Source of the DNA: UBA1952 sp965246905
GTDB lineage: Bacteria > Bacteroidota > Bacteroidia > Chitinophagales > Chitinophagaceae
Reading direction: 5' to 3'
Assembly (NCBI GenBank): GCA_965246905.1
Contig: CBDFFZ010000015.1
Span: 124,001-188,000, forward strand
Length of the DNA stretch: 64,000 bases
Shown here piece by piece: positions 53,972 through 63,173 of the stretch. The notes beneath the pieces are model-generated. The model was given only the letters and a program-made list of their open reading frames with translations. It did not search any database and was not told the DNA's origin. The first letter of the stretch is position 1. Each line of letters starts with the position of its first letter. A program made the position numbers and the translations under genes.

Positions 53972-54649
53972 TCATTTAAATCGGATATCGCAAATGATTT
54001 TGGCGTGCCGCTTATCGTAAAGATTATCTACCCCAACATAGGTGCGCGAGAAGAGCCGGGTGCATGAAAAATACCCTGTATCGTCAGTGGCTTCGCGGAT
54101 GGCTTTATAAACAAACTCCGCGCAGTAGAGCTTATCATCCGAGGCAAGATCAAAATCCAGATCAAAGGGAATTGCTGCTTTATAATAGCGCTTTACAATG
54201 GTGTGCAGCGCGGCAATCTGCGGCGGCGCCATATCCAGCCGGGCAATGCCAAGGCGCTCATTATATCCGGGATTGAAAAAGGAAGATGCAGAATCGCGGC
54301 GAAGCTTCTCATCGGGATTGTCCTCCCCGCCAATGCTGTGATATACAAACGGGTAGCCATCTTCCATCATTACAATGCCGCAGTGCGAATAGGTTTTATT
54401 GGTCAGGTTCATCTGGCGCAGCATATAAGAGGTCGCATCCGCGCCGGTACGCAATACCATATCGCCGTTGCGCAGCAGGCGAACGCTTGAGTCTGTCATG
54501 CGCGCGTTCCATGCATTGGCAACAGCTCTTGCCTGCCTGGTTTCCAAAGCCGCACAATCAGCAGAATCGCCGGGCATGGTGCAACTGCCTGCAACTAATA
54601 TTATCAATAGCAGGGAGAGCAGGGCATTGCCTGTACCTATATTATTCAT
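53972..54649 (-). CDS. YiiX/YebB-like cysteine hydrolase lipoprotein
   Basis: Predicted member of the permuted NlpC/P60 (YiiX/YebB) papain-like group, hydrolysing amide bonds in peptidoglycan or lipids. The 225-residue protein has a lipoprotein signal (LLIILVAGSC, Cys near residue 23), the His motif of the permuted fold in TYSHCGIVMM, and the Cys in KLYCAEFVYKAI; GDMVLRTG precedes the His. I chose the ATG at 54649 because it gives the signal directly; a start at 54673 is possible. It lies 46 bases from the DUF4878 lipoprotein gene, on the same strand. Confidence 0.85.
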   Translation of the reverse strand: MNNIGTGNALLSLLLIILVAGSCTMPGDSADCAALETRQARAVANAWNARMTDSSVRLLRNGDMVLRTGADATSYMLRQMNLTNKTYSHCGIVMMEDGYPFVYHSIGGEDNPDEKLRRDSASSFFNPGYNERLGIARLDMAPPQIAALHTIVKRYYKAAIPFDLDFDLASDDKLYCAEFVYKAIREATDDTGYFSCTRLFSRTYVGVDNLYDKRHAKIICDIRFK

Positions 54650-54739
54650 CGGCGCAAAAATAAGCAGGGCCAACGTATCGGCACGAAAAGCGGTCTTTTA
54701 AGATTAATGCTTACTTTTAAAACATCAAAACTATAATTT

Positions 54740-55141
54740 ATGAAGAAGCTTTTGTTTGCTGTATTATGTGCTGCATGCTTTATGAATACTGCCTTTGCGC
54801 AGAAAAAAGCCATTAAGGCTACCCATACAGCACCGGCAACCACTACAGCAGTGCGGGCAAATGCCGGGGTAAATGCTTCCGCCCAGGCTTTCCACCAGAA
54901 AACAGCTGAAATGAAAGCTGCGCTGAATGCCAATGACTTCACTAAGGCAGAAGGCATGTGGCTTGACGTACACCATATGATGGCCAAGCGTGGAGACGAG
55001 ATTAGAAAATTAGACAGTGATGTGCCGGGCTCCGACAAGCATTATGTACTTGCAGACAGGCTAAAGCTTATGGGCCAGAATATTGCCGGCAATAAAGCAG
55101 GTTTGCTCCAATTACTGAATGAGATGGATGCTGCCTTCTAA
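54740..55141 (+). CDS. Hypothetical small exported protein
   Basis: I do not recognise the family. The 133-residue protein has a signal peptide (MKKLLFAVLCAACFMNTAFA, cleavage before Gln21) and a mature part that is mostly helical, with a Thr/Ala/Val-rich linker (about 28-48) and a charged helical body (FHQKTAEMKAALNANDFTKA). No lipobox position fits, as the Cys residues are inside the hydrophobic core. It is probably periplasmic. Single plus-strand gene convergent with folC. Confidence 0.7.
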   Translation: MKKLLFAVLCAACFMNTAFAQKKAIKATHTAPATTTAVRANAGVNASAQAFHQKTAEMKAALNANDFTKAEGMWLDVHHMMAKRGDEIRKLDSDVPGSDKHYVLADRLKLMGQNIAGNKAGLLQLLNEMDAAF

Positions 55142-55161
55142 GGAAGGCAAACACGCTATAC

Positions 55162-55189
55162 AAGGCGCGGCAGCTAACTGTCGCGCCTT
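55162..55189. terminator. Bidirectional terminator overlapping the folC stop
   Basis: AAGGCGCGGCAG (55162-55173) pairs with CTGTCGCGCCTT (55178-55189) around CTAA with one G-U pair. It serves the convergent genes on both sides; its right edge touches the folC stop codon. Confidence 0.75.
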
Positions 55190-56505
55190 TATTTTTTATA
55201 AGTAATCATGGCCTCACCCACAACAAAAAAGCTGCCGGTGATGAGCAGCGCATCTTCGGGAGCCATAGCATTTATAGCGGCTGCCAGCGCCTCATCAACC
55301 GCACTAAAAGTAGTAGCAGCAAGCCCTGCTTCCTGTGCCATTTGCGCCAGCTCCTGCGCAGGCAGCGCGCGCGGTATGGCGGCATTCGTACAGTAGTATA
55401 TATTATCGTCCGGAAAGAGGGCCAGTGCTGCGGGCACATCTTTATCCTGCACAAAGCCAAGGATCACATGCTTCTGCGCAGCATTTACCGTAGTCCATTG
55501 CGCCAGCACTTCTTTTAGCCCGGCGGGGTTATGCGCTACATCGGCAAGAATCAGCGGGCTTTCCTGCCAGGTATCCCAGCGGCCGTGCAGTCCTGTCTGC
55601 CCTTTTACATCTTCCAGCGCATCCATGGCATTTTCGATCGAGAGTTTCCAGCCGAGCGCCGCTAACAGCTCTGTTGCCGTAAGCACTGTTTTAATATTGT
55701 GCTGCTGGTAAGCGCCGGGCAGGTCTGTACGCAACTCCATGATCTTAAGGCTGCCGCGGTGTACTGCTTTGTAATCCTGGAAACCATTTGCCGCAGGCGC
55801 AGATTTTACAATATCCCATAAATCATCTGCGCGGTAAACAGGACTACCTGCGCTGATGCTCTTTTCAAAAAATACAGAGTCTGTTTCATCAGATGATTCC
55901 CCAATAATGACTGGAATACCTGGCTTGATGATGCCTGCCTTTTCACGGGCAATTGCCTGCACGGTATCGCCCAGAAGATCGGTATGGTCGAGGCTTATAT
56001 TGGTAATGATGGAAAGCTCCGGCAAGATGACATTGGTACTATCGAGCCGGCCGCCCAGCCCGGTTTCTATAACGGCAATATCCACCTCTGCCGCAGCGAA
56101 TGCCACAAAAGCCATCACCACGGTAATTTCAAAAAAAGAAGGTTGAATCTCTTCAATAATCGTTTTATACTGCGCCACAAAATCCACTACAAAACCCTCA
56201 GTTATTTCCTGTCCGTCGATGCGGATGCGCTCGCGGAAATCGACCAGATGCGGGGAGGTATAAAGCCCTGTTCTATAACCGCTTTTCTGAAACACCGCGG
56301 CAAGCATATGGCTGGTGCTGCCTTTGCCATTGGTGCCTGCAATATGAATGGATTTAAAGCTGCGCTCGGGATTGCCGAGCGCTTCGCAGAGCTTCAGGGT
56401 ATTGGTAAGGTCGGGCTTCAGGGCGGCTTTGCCAATGCGGGAGAACATGGGCAATTGCGCGAAGAGATAATCCAGCGTTTGCAGGTAAGTGGCGGAGGTT
56501 TGCAT
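55189..56505 (-). CDS. folC: Folylpolyglutamate / dihydrofolate synthase
   Basis: Adds glutamate to folates and, in most bacteria, joins glutamate to dihydropteroate. The 438-residue protein has the ATP-binding GTNGKGSTSHMLAAVF (about residues 57-72), the PHLVDFRERIRI loop, and the GLGGRLDSTNV and SLDHTDLLGDT motifs, ending with the C-terminal DVAHNPAG. The start is the ATG at 56505, 18 bases after the stop of the TonB-like gene on the same strand, so both are probably cotranscribed. pabB for the same pathway is at 19.6 kb. Confidence 0.95.
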   Translation of the reverse strand: MQTSATYLQTLDYLFAQLPMFSRIGKAALKPDLTNTLKLCEALGNPERSFKSIHIAGTNGKGSTSHMLAAVFQKSGYRTGLYTSPHLVDFRERIRIDGQEITEGFVVDFVAQYKTIIEEIQPSFFEITVVMAFVAFAAAEVDIAVIETGLGGRLDSTNVILPELSIITNISLDHTDLLGDTVQAIAREKAGIIKPGIPVIIGESSDETDSVFFEKSISAGSPVYRADDLWDIVKSAPAANGFQDYKAVHRGSLKIMELRTDLPGAYQQHNIKTVLTATELLAALGWKLSIENAMDALEDVKGQTGLHGRWDTWQESPLILADVAHNPAGLKEVLAQWTTVNAAQKHVILGFVQDKDVPAALALFPDDNIYYCTNAAIPRALPAQELAQMAQEAGLAATTFSAVDEALAAAINAMAPEDALLITGSFFVVGEAMITYKK

Positions 56506-56523
56506 GCTGCAGAAAGAGGCGGC

Positions 56524-57381
56524 TTAGTTCCGCGTTTTGAAAACGAAAGTAATATTACCGAACTGCTCGGCGGGTGCATCATCACGCCGGTTGAATTTTA
56601 CCTGTGCCAGCTTGCGTAAGGCAATGGGGCGGAGCTCGGGATTGGATACGGAAACGATCTGCTTGTTTACGATTGTGCCTTCCCTGTTTACTGTTACGCG
56701 CACGATTACTTTTCCGCCGGCGCGGAATTCTGCTTCTTTCGGAGGAAAGGCTACGATGTTTCTACCCCCAAGTGAATGGCTGATACCGCCTGTGCCGGTG
56801 CCCGGACTGCCGGTATAGTTTGGCGCACCGGGGGTGCCATGCGGCACGCCGCGGTCGCCTGTACCCGTGGTATTGCCCTCGCTCGTACCAGGATGATTTT
56901 CGGCTGCGCTGTTACCGCCTTTGCCGGTGCTGCCCTGATATACAAACCTTGGTTTTTGAGGTTGCGATATAGGTGCTGACTGTGCGGCAGGCTGGGTTAC
57001 AGACCTGCTGTTACGCACTACCGGTTTGGGCGTTTGAGGTGTTGGCTTAGCTGCTGTGGCGACCGGCTTAACGGGTGCTACGTCCGGCGCATCCGTCTCA
57101 TCTGTTTGTTCTACCTCACGCTCGTTTGTTGCCTCCTGCGCGCTGGTTTGCCGGCTGCTTACCGATACTGCCTCTGCCGGATCTTCGGCGTCCATTGGCT
57201 GGTCTGTGCCAGAGCCATCTGCACTGGTGCCGAGATTTACCTCCATGCCCATTTCTGCTACAGGCGCTGCGGCTGCAGGTGTACTGAATTTCCAGAGTGC
57301 AAAAAGAAGCAATAGCACAAGATGCGCACCTACCGTCCACGACAGGGCTTTATAGTTTACAGGTTGCTTGGCGGCGTTCAT
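56524..57381 (-). CDS. TonB-family C-terminal domain protein
   Basis: Couples the inner membrane proton gradient to outer membrane receptors, if it acts as a TonB. The 285-residue protein has one N-terminal helix (ALSWTVGAHLVLLLLFALWK), a long Pro/Thr/Ala-rich periplasmic spacer (about 40-200) and the TonB C-terminal domain (AGGKVIVRVTVNREGTIVN, ending KFNRRDDAPAEQFGNITFVF). The spacer is more Asn/Gly-rich than Pro-Lys-rich. There are no exbB or exbD genes beside it. The next gene is folC, 18 bases on. Confidence 0.88.
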   Translation of the reverse strand: MNAAKQPVNYKALSWTVGAHLVLLLLFALWKFSTPAAAAPVAEMGMEVNLGTSADGSGTDQPMDAEDPAEAVSVSSRQTSAQEATNEREVEQTDETDAPDVAPVKPVATAAKPTPQTPKPVVRNSRSVTQPAAQSAPISQPQKPRFVYQGSTGKGGNSAAENHPGTSEGNTTGTGDRGVPHGTPGAPNYTGSPGTGTGGISHSLGGRNIVAFPPKEAEFRAGGKVIVRVTVNREGTIVNKQIVSVSNPELRPIALRKLAQVKFNRRDDAPAEQFGNITFVFKTRN

Positions 57382-57487
57382 AGTCAGTTATTTTACCGGT
57401 TTATTGCAGGATGCATGTAAGGCCTGGTAATTCCCAAATTTAAGGGCAAAAATTTATTGCCGCGTAAAGGGTGCCGCATTGCCCGCT

Positions 57488-57495
57488 TACATTTG
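57488..57495 (+). promoter_or_regulatory. Likely -7 promoter box of the nucleoside phosphorylase gene
   Basis: TACATTTG fits TAnnTTTG, 20 bases before the ATG at 57516. No good -33 element is seen at the usual distance. Confidence 0.5.
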
Positions 57496-57515
57496 CAGCG
57501 CTTAAATACGCAGCT

Positions 57516-58331
57516 ATGCTTTACGACCGCATTCAGGAGACCGCCTCTTTTCTAAAATCCAGGATAAAAACAGCCCCTGCCGTAGGTATCATTCTCGGCT
57601 CTGGGCTTGGCGGACTGGTAGATGCAGTGACCATAGAAACCGAGATACCTTATAAGGAGCTGCCGGACTTCCCGATAGTAACGGTGGAAGGCCATGCCGG
57701 CAGATTGATCTTCGGTATGATCGGCGATAAGCCGGTAATGATGATGGCCGGCCGCTTTCACTATTACGAAGGCTATACGATGGATGAGGTTACCTTCCCC
57801 GTCCGGCTGATGCGCGCGCTGGGTGTTGAAACCCTGTTTGTGTCAAATGCCGCGGGCGGAATGAACAAAGCTTTCAGCGTAGGCGATATTGTGCTGATCA
57901 GGGATCACATTAACCTGTTTCCCGAACATCCGCTGCGCGGAAAAAATGACGAACGCCTCGGGCCAAGGTTCCCGGATATTAGCGAGCCATACAGCTACAC
58001 TCTGCTGGATATGGCTAAGGCGATTGCAGCAGAACAGGGTCTTAAAATACAGACCGGCGTTTATGCAGGCATTCAGGGGCCCACCTTTGAAACCCGTGCC
58101 GAGTACCACTGGTTGCATACCATTGGTGCAGATCTGGTAGGTATGAGCACTGTGCCGGAGGTGATCGTTGCCATTCACAGCGGCATGAAAGTATTCGGGG
58201 CAAGCATCGTTACCGATCTCGGCATCCGCGAAGAATTGAATAAAATAACCCATGAGGAAGTGCTGGCTGCTGCCGCAGATGCTGCACCGAAGCTGGCAAA
58301 ACTGGCGGTGGCAATGATTGAAAAAATGTAA
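57516..58331 (+). CDS. Purine-nucleoside phosphorylase, type I
   Basis: Splits inosine and guanosine with phosphate into base and ribose-1-phosphate. The 271-residue protein has the trimeric-type motifs: GIILGSGLGGLVDAV (about residues 24-38), GHAGRLIFGM, the RxHYYEG segment in GRFHYYEGYT, and the late LGIREELNKI. Cytosolic, in purine salvage, and upstream of purA's route only in the pathway sense. The ATG at 57516 was preferred over a frame from 57471, which would include the TACATTTG promoter box. Confidence 0.93.
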   Translation: MLYDRIQETASFLKSRIKTAPAVGIILGSGLGGLVDAVTIETEIPYKELPDFPIVTVEGHAGRLIFGMIGDKPVMMMAGRFHYYEGYTMDEVTFPVRLMRALGVETLFVSNAAGGMNKAFSVGDIVLIRDHINLFPEHPLRGKNDERLGPRFPDISEPYSYTLLDMAKAIAAEQGLKIQTGVYAGIQGPTFETRAEYHWLHTIGADLVGMSTVPEVIVAIHSGMKVFGASIVTDLGIREELNKITHEEVLAAAADAAPKLAKLAVAMIEKM

Positions 58332-58410
58332 GCCTGAGTTCAACCGGCAGCAAACGTTATTCCCCTTTTAATACGTCCATACAGACAACCTGAAACAATT
58401 ATATTTACCT

Positions 58411-59781
58411 ATGCGCCGCCTGCTGTTGATCCTTTTTCTTTTTTGCCCTTCGGGATTATGGGCGCAGGTGTCTAAAAACGTAACGCTGCTTTGCAACTGG
58501 CAGGATACTACCGATGCCCCGCTTGTAGGAGGCGGCCAGCGTTTCAATGATGTATGGGGGCTTACCTGCAAGGGGAAAGAATATGCCATTATCGGCTCTT
58601 CAAATGGGACGCATACTATCGATGTGGCTGATTGCCGGCAGGTTGCCTATTATCCCGGCCGGTCGGCGCATGTGGTGCACCGGGATTTCAAGACCTACAA
58701 AAATTTTCTTTATGCCGTAGCCGATGAAGGTGCAGCTACCCTGCAGATTTTCGATTACAGCTACCTCCCCGACTCCCTTCATTTGGTGTACGAAAGCAAT
58801 CCGGCGGATTTCTCCCGCTCGCACACCATCTTTATCGATACGGCTACTGCAAAACTTTACTGCGCTTCTTTTACCAACCTATCCACCGGACACGATTTTA
58901 TGCGCGTCTATTCGCTGCAGAAACCAGATTCTCCGGCTTTCATTACCAGCTATAACGAATTTGGTGATGTACATGCGGTATATGTACGCAATGATACGGC
59001 CTACTGCAGCTCTTCCTACAGCGGCTACCTCATCAACCGGTTTAATACGTTTACCGCACCGTATGAAACAATCGGCGCGCTGCTTTTCTATCCTTACCAG
59101 GGCTACAATCACAGCAGCTGGATCAATAATAAAGGGATTGGGGTGATGGCGGATGAAACTTTTGGCATGCCGCTCAAGGTAATAGACACCCGCATTATTT
59201 ACGACCCGAAAGTGCTTGCAACCTTTGGCCCACGCGGCACCGATACCAATTCCGTACCGCACAATCCGTATTTGGTTGGCGATTTCGCCTATATTTCTTA
59301 CTACCAGGATGGCTTCCAGCTTTATGACCTTACCGATCCTGCCAACCCGCGCCAGGCCGGGTACTATGATACTTATCCCGGTACTTCCATCCGGCAATTC
59401 GCCGGGGCGTGGGGCTGCTATCCGTTCCTGCCATCGCGCAAGGTGCTGATCAGTGATATGCAAACAGGCCTCTATGTGCTGGATGCCACTGCAGCGCTGG
59501 GCATTCATAATGTAAATTCCGGGCAGGCGGAAGTACTGCTCTATCCGAATCCTGCAAATAACTTTATAAAGATGAATTTCCCGGCTGGCATTGCCGGGAA
59601 GGCATCCTTCACTGCTTATGATGCTGCAGGTAAAGCCGTGCAAACGTGGGACGTACCTATCCCGGCTAATGCCAATGATGCTATTACCTTACCTTTACCG
59701 GCCTTGCTGAAGTCCGGTGCTTATGTGCTGCGCGCTGAGGCCGAAGGCCGGGCATTTACCGGCCGGTTTACCAAACTCTGA
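58411..59781 (+). CDS. Choice-of-anchor B type secreted protein, T9SS cargo
   Basis: A 456-residue secreted protein: signal peptide to about residue 18, then a propeller-like region with LVIVD-type repeats (NGTHTIDVADCRQVAYYPGR, ATLQIFDYSYLPDSLHLVYE, FQLYDLTDPANPRQAGYYDT) typical of the choice-of-anchor B family, and a T9SS type A sorting domain at the end (VLLYPNPANNFIKMNFPAG to the C-terminus). It should be sent to the cell surface by the type IX system. The next gene starts 6 bases after its stop and encodes an outer membrane porin, so the two are cotranscribed. Confidence 0.9.
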   Translation: MRRLLLILFLFCPSGLWAQVSKNVTLLCNWQDTTDAPLVGGGQRFNDVWGLTCKGKEYAIIGSSNGTHTIDVADCRQVAYYPGRSAHVVHRDFKTYKNFLYAVADEGAATLQIFDYSYLPDSLHLVYESNPADFSRSHTIFIDTATAKLYCASFTNLSTGHDFMRVYSLQKPDSPAFITSYNEFGDVHAVYVRNDTAYCSSSYSGYLINRFNTFTAPYETIGALLFYPYQGYNHSSWINNKGIGVMADETFGMPLKVIDTRIIYDPKVLATFGPRGTDTNSVPHNPYLVGDFAYISYYQDGFQLYDLTDPANPRQAGYYDTYPGTSIRQFAGAWGCYPFLPSRKVLISDMQTGLYVLDATAALGIHNVNSGQAEVLLYPNPANNFIKMNFPAGIAGKASFTAYDAAGKAVQTWDVPIPANANDAITLPLPALLKSGAYVLRAEAEGRAFTGRFTKL

Positions 59782-59787
59782 GGCTCC

Positions 59788-61803
59788 TTGCGTACCCTTC
59801 AACTCTGTTTGTTTTTTCTTTTTTGCTGTGGAGCTTTCAGCCCGCAGGATGCCGGCGCGCAGACCGTATTGCCCGGCGCACCCGTAAATCTCAATAATGC
59901 CCCGCAGCGCGATACCACGAACCGTACTAACTCTGCCCAATGGCATGATGAATCGGTAAGGATTAGTTTCCATAAAGCGGCAGGCACAACAGATGGCTCG
60001 CCCGATACTTCTATCCACACCTTTCAGCGCCGCCCGTTTTTGCAGCCCTGGTATCAGAACCTGGGCAACCTCGGCACCCCTGCCCGCAATCTTTTTTTCA
60101 CCTCGGATAATGACGGGCGCACCGGGCCATCCCTGGGCTACCACACTTTTGATGTGTACCGGCTCGATGCCGACAGCATTCTTTATTACAATACCACCCG
60201 CCCGTACTCTGCCTTTACCTATCAGCTGGGCTCCAAGCTGGAGCAATTCTTACAGATCCTGCATACGCAGAATATAAAGCCAAACTGGAATTTTGCGGTG
60301 CAGTACCGCAAGATCAACTCGCAGGGCTATTATAAAATTCAGCGTACCAACCAGGATCATGGCAGCGCATCCACAACGTACCGGAGCCCCGGCCAGCATT
60401 ACAATCTGAAAGCTGCATTTGTTTATAACCTGGCGCAGCAGGATGAGAATGGCGGCATCTTGTCGGATACTTTTCTGAGCAACGACCGCTATACCGACCG
60501 CCGCACGATCCCGGTTTATTTCGATGAGCCAAATTACAGTGTGCGCCGATCTTCTGTAACTACGCGGCTGCGCGATTTCAGTATCCTGGTGCAGCACGAT
60601 TATACCTGGGGCCGCCGCGATACGCTTTACAATGCCGACTCTACGCAATTTCATTTTGAGCTTACACCCCGCTTTCGCATAGCGCACCGCCTCGAAACAG
60701 GCTCGCAGAAATATATTTTTAAGGATGTGCGGCCCGATTCGGTGGATTATATTTCCTTCTTCCGGCGCACTTTTTCCACGCTTGATTCTGTATACAGCGA
60801 GCAGCAATGGACTTGGGTGGATAACCGCTTTACGCTGAATGGCTTTTTGGGCAGGCGCGAATCCCAGCTCCTGTTTAATGCAGGCATCGGCAACCGGATA
60901 GATAACTTCCGCACGTATTTTATAGCCGGGGACGACCGCCGTAATGTGCTCAGCAATTACCTGGTCGGGGAGCTGCGCAAAGATGCTTCCAGGCCCGGGC
61001 AATGGGGCTATAAGGCGGCTGCTCAATTCTTTTTTACGGGTGAGGCCGCAGGAAATTTTTTGCTGGATGCCAATGTAGGCAAAGATCTTGGCGGCCGTTG
61101 GGGACTGCTCTCCGTCGGCTTTAAGCAGAGCCTTACCGATGCGCCTTACAATTATACCCGCATCCAGAACCAGTTTTATGTAGAGACTCATTCCCTGGCA
61201 AATGAAAGTGTTACGCAGCTTTACGCTACCGTGCAGAGCGAGCGGCTGGGCCTTTCCGGCGGCGTGCGCAACTATGTGCTGGGCAATTATATTTATCTCT
61301 CCGATAGCCTTGACCGGGTATCCAATGAGCGGCTGCAGGTGCGGCAGTCATCCGCTGCTTTTAACCTTACGCAGGCATGGCTCCGCAAAACCTTCTATTT
61401 CGGCCATTTTGTGCTCGATAATGAGGGCACCTTCCAGCAGATTGCCGGCAGTGCGCCTTTCGAAGTGCCGCTTTTCATGGGCCGCCACCAGCTTTCTTAC
61501 GAATCCTGGCTTTTTGGCAAGGCGCTGAAGATTGCCACAGGCATCGATGTGCGCTACCACACTGCGTATAAGCCACTGGGCTACGCGCCTGTTTACAATC
61601 GTTTTTATTATCAGGATACCTATACTGCCGGCGCCGACCCCGAGGCGTCCCTTTTCTTCAATTTTAAGGTAAAGCGTTTCCGCGCCTACCTAATGGGCGA
61701 TCAGCTGCAGCGGCTATTCGGCGTGCACAATATGCCGGTACCGGGCTATCCGGGGCAGGATGTAATGGTGCGGTTTGGGTTTGAATGGGTTTTGGTAAAT
61801 TGA
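59788..61803 (+). CDS. Putative outer membrane porin, Porin_10 type
   Basis: A 671-residue outer membrane beta-barrel candidate. It starts with a signal peptide (cleavage near residue 24, AGA-Q), a 40-residue N-terminal segment with NNAPQRDTTNRT, a first conserved strand block (PFLQPWYQNLGNLGTPARN, about residues 68-86) and then many alternating strands of 8 to 12 residues with aromatic ends; the last residues FGFEWVLVN end on an aromatic-hydrophobic strand typical for barrels. The start is a TTG at 59788, since no ATG fits. It overlaps no neighbour and follows the T9SS cargo gene after 6 bases. Substrate unknown. Confidence 0.82.
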   Translation: MRTLQLCLFFLFCCGAFSPQDAGAQTVLPGAPVNLNNAPQRDTTNRTNSAQWHDESVRISFHKAAGTTDGSPDTSIHTFQRRPFLQPWYQNLGNLGTPARNLFFTSDNDGRTGPSLGYHTFDVYRLDADSILYYNTTRPYSAFTYQLGSKLEQFLQILHTQNIKPNWNFAVQYRKINSQGYYKIQRTNQDHGSASTTYRSPGQHYNLKAAFVYNLAQQDENGGILSDTFLSNDRYTDRRTIPVYFDEPNYSVRRSSVTTRLRDFSILVQHDYTWGRRDTLYNADSTQFHFELTPRFRIAHRLETGSQKYIFKDVRPDSVDYISFFRRTFSTLDSVYSEQQWTWVDNRFTLNGFLGRRESQLLFNAGIGNRIDNFRTYFIAGDDRRNVLSNYLVGELRKDASRPGQWGYKAAAQFFFTGEAAGNFLLDANVGKDLGGRWGLLSVGFKQSLTDAPYNYTRIQNQFYVETHSLANESVTQLYATVQSERLGLSGGVRNYVLGNYIYLSDSLDRVSNERLQVRQSSAAFNLTQAWLRKTFYFGHFVLDNEGTFQQIAGSAPFEVPLFMGRHQLSYESWLFGKALKIATGIDVRYHTAYKPLGYAPVYNRFYYQDTYTAGADPEASLFFNFKVKRFRAYLMGDQLQRLFGVHNMPVPGYPGQDVMVRFGFEWVLVN

Positions 61804-61998
61804 GGATCGGGCATTTGCCCATCATACAGATTTGGCCTTGTAGAGACAACGGCTGCACTAACAACCCGAATTTCTCACAGGAATGCTTATTTTCTTCAAC
61901 TGCGATGATCTAGAGTTATTGACAGGAAAAAGACAGCACTACACTTTAAAATATAATATTTATAGATTTTTAATTCTAAGTTGAGCGGTAAAATATGA

Positions 61999-62460
61999 TC
62001 ATTTTGTAAGTAAATTGATCTGGTTGTCCATTTTTTGAATGAGAATGCCATTAAACCGTGCCGGTACAACGTAAGCCACGCTCGCACAACAGGCAGATCC
62101 TTTAGAATTATTGTATTGGAGAATCAGGGTATCTGCCTTATTTTGATCCAGCATTACAAACACCGTATCGGGCTTGCGGTAATCAAAACCTACAGATAGA
62201 ATACTATCCCCGCTTCCGTGCGGATTAATGCCAGCGCTGGAATAATGTGCTATGGTATCCCCATTCTTCAATGAAAAGAAGCGTATTTTGGTATCATCGT
62301 AACGCGCGGCGGCCCCGAAAAGAAGATCGCTGCCGTCTGTTTTACTAACGATTCGAAAGTTGGCGCCTAGATAATCCCCATCGTCACATTTACCCGCGAA
62401 AGCGCAGCAGGATGCAAAAAAAATAGTTGGGAATAAAAGGATTAAAAGCGTCTTCACCAT
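61999..62460 (-). CDS. Hypothetical lipoprotein
   Basis: I do not recognise the family. The 153-residue protein has a lipoprotein signal (LLFPTIFFASC, Cys near residue 18). The mature part is beta-rich with several Asp, Gly and Cys residues (GDYLGANFRIVS, ILSVGFDYRKPDTVFVMLDQ). It may be a small outer membrane or periplasmic lipoprotein. Composition is slightly AT-richer than the neighbours. Single gene. Confidence 0.7.
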   Translation of the reverse strand: MVKTLLILLFPTIFFASCCAFAGKCDDGDYLGANFRIVSKTDGSDLLFGAAARYDDTKIRFFSLKNGDTIAHYSSAGINPHGSGDSILSVGFDYRKPDTVFVMLDQNKADTLILQYNNSKGSACCASVAYVVPARFNGILIQKMDNQINLLTK

Positions 62461-62549
62461 TCAAAAATTTACGGGTTGCATATAATGATAGCGATTTTTT
62501 AGTTTATTGAGAATATGATTTATCCGCACAAACTAATAATACACCAGGT

Positions 62550-62942
62550 CTAAGCTCCCTCGAAGCAATCATAAGTACGCTGCCGGAAGATCTTCCCCTT
62601 CCGAAAATCAATGAACTGCGCAAAGTGTGCATTCATTTGTCCGCCTGCGGGTATGGCTCCTACTGCAATGGCTAAAGTGCCCGTCCAGAGCAGTTCTAAG
62701 ATCACAGTGCTGCCGGAAAGATGCGCATGTTTCAGCTCAAATTCCTGCCGCTACATTACCTTTTTGCCGGCAACTGAGGCCGCTTTGAGCTCATCGAGGT
62801 TGCGCGTGGCGCCTTTAGCATTATACAGGTTCGGAAACTCGATCTGTTCCGCATCCGGCGCATACCATTCATCCAGCTCATCGCCCGAAAGGCCGCCCTC
62901 TATGGCTATTAAAAATGCTTTTGCCCGTTGTATCAGATCCAT
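62550..62942 (-). pseudogene. SnoaL/NTF2-like gene interrupted by one in-frame TAG
   Basis: The minus-strand frame from the ATG at 62942 reads 63 residues (MDLIQRAKAFLIAIEGGLSG, EWYAPDAEQIEFPNL and on) to a TAG at 62753-62751. The same frame then continues without interruption for 66 residues (RQEFELKHAHLSG, VILELLWTGTLAIAVGAIP and on) to a real stop at 62550. The two halves together have the length (about 130) and layout of a SnoaL-like NTF2-fold protein: N-terminal helices with the FYAPDA-type motif, then the beta-sheet. A single base change, for example from CAG or AAG, would explain it. It could be a recent pseudogene, a base-call error or recoding. Confidence 0.85.
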
Positions 62943-63173
62943 GCTTTGGTATATTGGGCAGCGAAAATAAGGCTACTTTTTTGCCTCGGGCAGCATTATT
63001 TCCGCAGCATATACAGCGGCTGGCTTCCTGCTTTTTACCTCTTCAAATTTTCAATCATAATCCTCAAGCAGCGTGCCTATCCGGCGATCCACCAAAGAAA
63101 ATACAGGCCGTAATTGCCTCAACTACTGATGATGGCCATGATGCTTTAACCCGGTATTGGTCCATTGCCATCT
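62943..63173. other. Intergenic stretch
   Basis: No gene is supported. Two short plus-strand frames of about 60 to 90 codons have no recognisable content. No repeat or hairpin stands out. Confidence 0.5.
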
